A DNA stretch of 64,000 bases from Sulfurospirillum multivorans DSM 12446 (GTDB lineage: Bacteria > Campylobacterota > Campylobacteria > Campylobacterales > Sulfurospirillaceae), in contig NZ_CP007201.1 of assembly GCF_000568815.1 (NCBI RefSeq), positions 1,302,001 to 1,366,000 on the forward strand, read 5' to 3'. The notes below the pieces were generated by a model. It was not told the DNA's origin and did not search any database. It saw only the letters and a program-made list of their open reading frames with translations. Within the stretch, counting starts at the first letter, position 1; each line of letters begins with the position of its first letter. Shown one piece after another: positions 63,213-64,000 of the stretch. A program made the position numbers and the translations under genes.

Positions 63213-64000
63213 CGCGCAATACCTTATCTCAAACGATCTTTTCTTTGAGATTCACCATCCGCTTTTTGATGCGATCCTCCTTAAACAAGGTGCGCAACTC
63301 ATTCACTTTCAACCCAAAGGTGGTGAGCCATTTTTTTGGAGTGCTAAGCGTTCAACGTTTCAAAAAGGCAAAGCATTTCGGGGTGGCATTCCTCTGTGTT
63401 GGCCTTGGTTTGGCAAAATAGGCACGCCTGCACATGGATTTGCGCGCATTGTGGAGTGGGAAATGGCGCAGTATGTTGAAAATGAAGAGGGCGTTCAGCT
63501 GATTTTTGAGTTACGAGATAATGCGTTTACGAGGTCGTTGTGGGATTATGCGTTTAATGCACGGCTTGAGATGAACTTGGGACATGATGTTGAATTGTGT
63601 TTACATGTAAACGCTGAAAAAGAGAGTACGGCGGCACTTCATACGTACCTTACATGTCAAAACATTCATGATGTAACGGTGATGGGGTTGGGTAGCGCCT
63701 ACAACGATGCTTTGCAAGGTGGTGTGGCGTGTGAAACTAAAGAGCCTGTTTTACATGTAACCCATTCCATCGATAGAGTCTACACCATGCCCGAAGCGAC
63801 TACGTTACTTTGCGAAAAGGATCGAATCTTGAGTATCACGCATAAAAATCACAGCGATGTGGTGGTGTGGAATCCTTGGCGTGAGGGCGAAAGCAGTTTT
63901 GCTGATATGAATGAGAATGATTACACACAAATGCTCTGCATCGAGAGTGCTCGCATTTCCAAGCCTTTGGCGTGTGAAGATCGTTTACATGTAAAGATTG
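63193..64000 (+). CDS. D-hexose-6-phosphate mutarotase (partial, runs off the window)
   Basis: The open frame continues past 64000. It matches the aldose-1-epimerase-like hexose-6-phosphate mutarotase (YeaD) family: GGEPFFWSAKRSTFQKGKAFRGGIPLCWPWFG, AHGFARIVEWEM, TVMGLGSAYND, VVVWNPWREG. The first canonical start is TTG 63193, overlapping fliP by 20 bases; an ATT at 63208 after TGGAGAG is an alternative. Four palindrome-like sites lie in its 800 bases, three exact (63601, 63751, 63985). Confidence 0.88.
   Translation, partial: MWRVSINAQYLISNDLFFEIHHPLFDAILLKQGAQLIHFQPKGGEPFFWSAKRSTFQKGKAFRGGIPLCWPWFGKIGTPAHGFARIVEWEMAQYVENEEGVQLIFELRDNAFTRSLWDYAFNARLEMNLGHDVELCLHVNAEKESTAALHTYLTCQNIHDVTVMGLGSAYNDALQGGVACETKEPVLHVTHSIDRVYTMPEATTLLCEKDRILSITHKNHSDVVVWNPWREGESSFADMNENDYTQMLCIESARISKPLACEDRLHVKI

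Noticed and set aside
1202-63994. TTACATGTAA as a conventional CRP-like or other transcription-factor operator
   Set aside because: About two thirds of copies lie inside coding regions far from promoters, in genes with no shared function. A regulatory role for some intergenic copies is not excluded.

Overview
The window looks like chromosome from a free-living Campylobacterota (epsilonproteobacterial) species, most likely Sulfurospirillum or a close relative. The evidence is the protein style; flagellar genes scattered in small clusters with sigma-28 and sigma-54 type promoters; an atpB separated from the other ATP synthase genes; a gatB-gpsA-pyrC2 cluster like that of Campylobacter jejuni; and a TlpD-like soluble chemoreceptor. 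The genus is an inference. Genes are densely packed, with many ATGA-type overlaps, and no gap exceeds 300 bases. I saw no rRNA, tRNA, CRISPR array or insertion sequence.

Layout. 0-7.2 kb: two small XRE regulators, each divergent from a cyclic-di-GMP enzyme (a GGDEF protein and an HD-GYP protein), flank a TPP-riboswitch-controlled thiamine salvage operon (thiD-cytX-thiM), a ferritin-like gene and zupT. 7.2-14.8 kb: two chemoreceptors, a metallo-beta-lactamase-fold hydrolase, a very acidic small protein, an ABC-F ATPase and motAB behind a strong sigma-28 promoter. 14.9-21.4 kb: a TetR-controlled RND efflux operon. 21.4-29.1 kb: a radical-SAM/DNA-metabolism pair, two divergent nitroreductases, a UbiB/ABC1 kinase, a phasin-like protein, photolyase and its YbgA-like neighbour. 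29.15-31.5 kb: an accessory patch, visibly AT-rich at its left, with a cytosolic GT51 transglycosylase, a nucleotidyltransferase-like protein and a RhuM protein. 31.5-39 kb: an arylpyruvate-oxidation module (iorAB, two phenylacetate-CoA ligases, an ACT protein) and a sodium:solute symporter with a 55-residue accessory protein. 39-46.8 kb: flagellar genes (fliT-like, fliS, fliD, flaG; flgI, flgJ, flgM, flgN-like, flgK). 46.8-56.5 kb: an orphan peptide-type permease, a TIGR02757 protein, a SulP transporter, atpB, thiE, gatB, gpsA, a divergent GH3 protein and a pseudo-dihydroorotase. 56.5-64 kb: truA, lptF, a prepilin peptidase, coaBC, glmU, fliP and a partial hexose-6-phosphate mutarotase.

The most striking signal is not a gene. 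A 10-base palindrome, TTACATGTAA (usually inside CTTTACATGTAAAG), occurs about 40 times by hand count, where chance would give well under one. Most copies lie inside coding regions, where they write Leu-His-Val or Thr-Cys-Lys/Asn into unrelated proteins; a few supply stop codons, and others pair up in gene-end hairpins. It behaves like a highly iterated palindrome or an uptake, modification or chromosome-organisation signal. Other items of interest are the transglycosylase-nucleotidyltransferase module, a 159-bp inverted-repeat-bounded element between pyrC2 and truA, and several well-formed operator palindromes.
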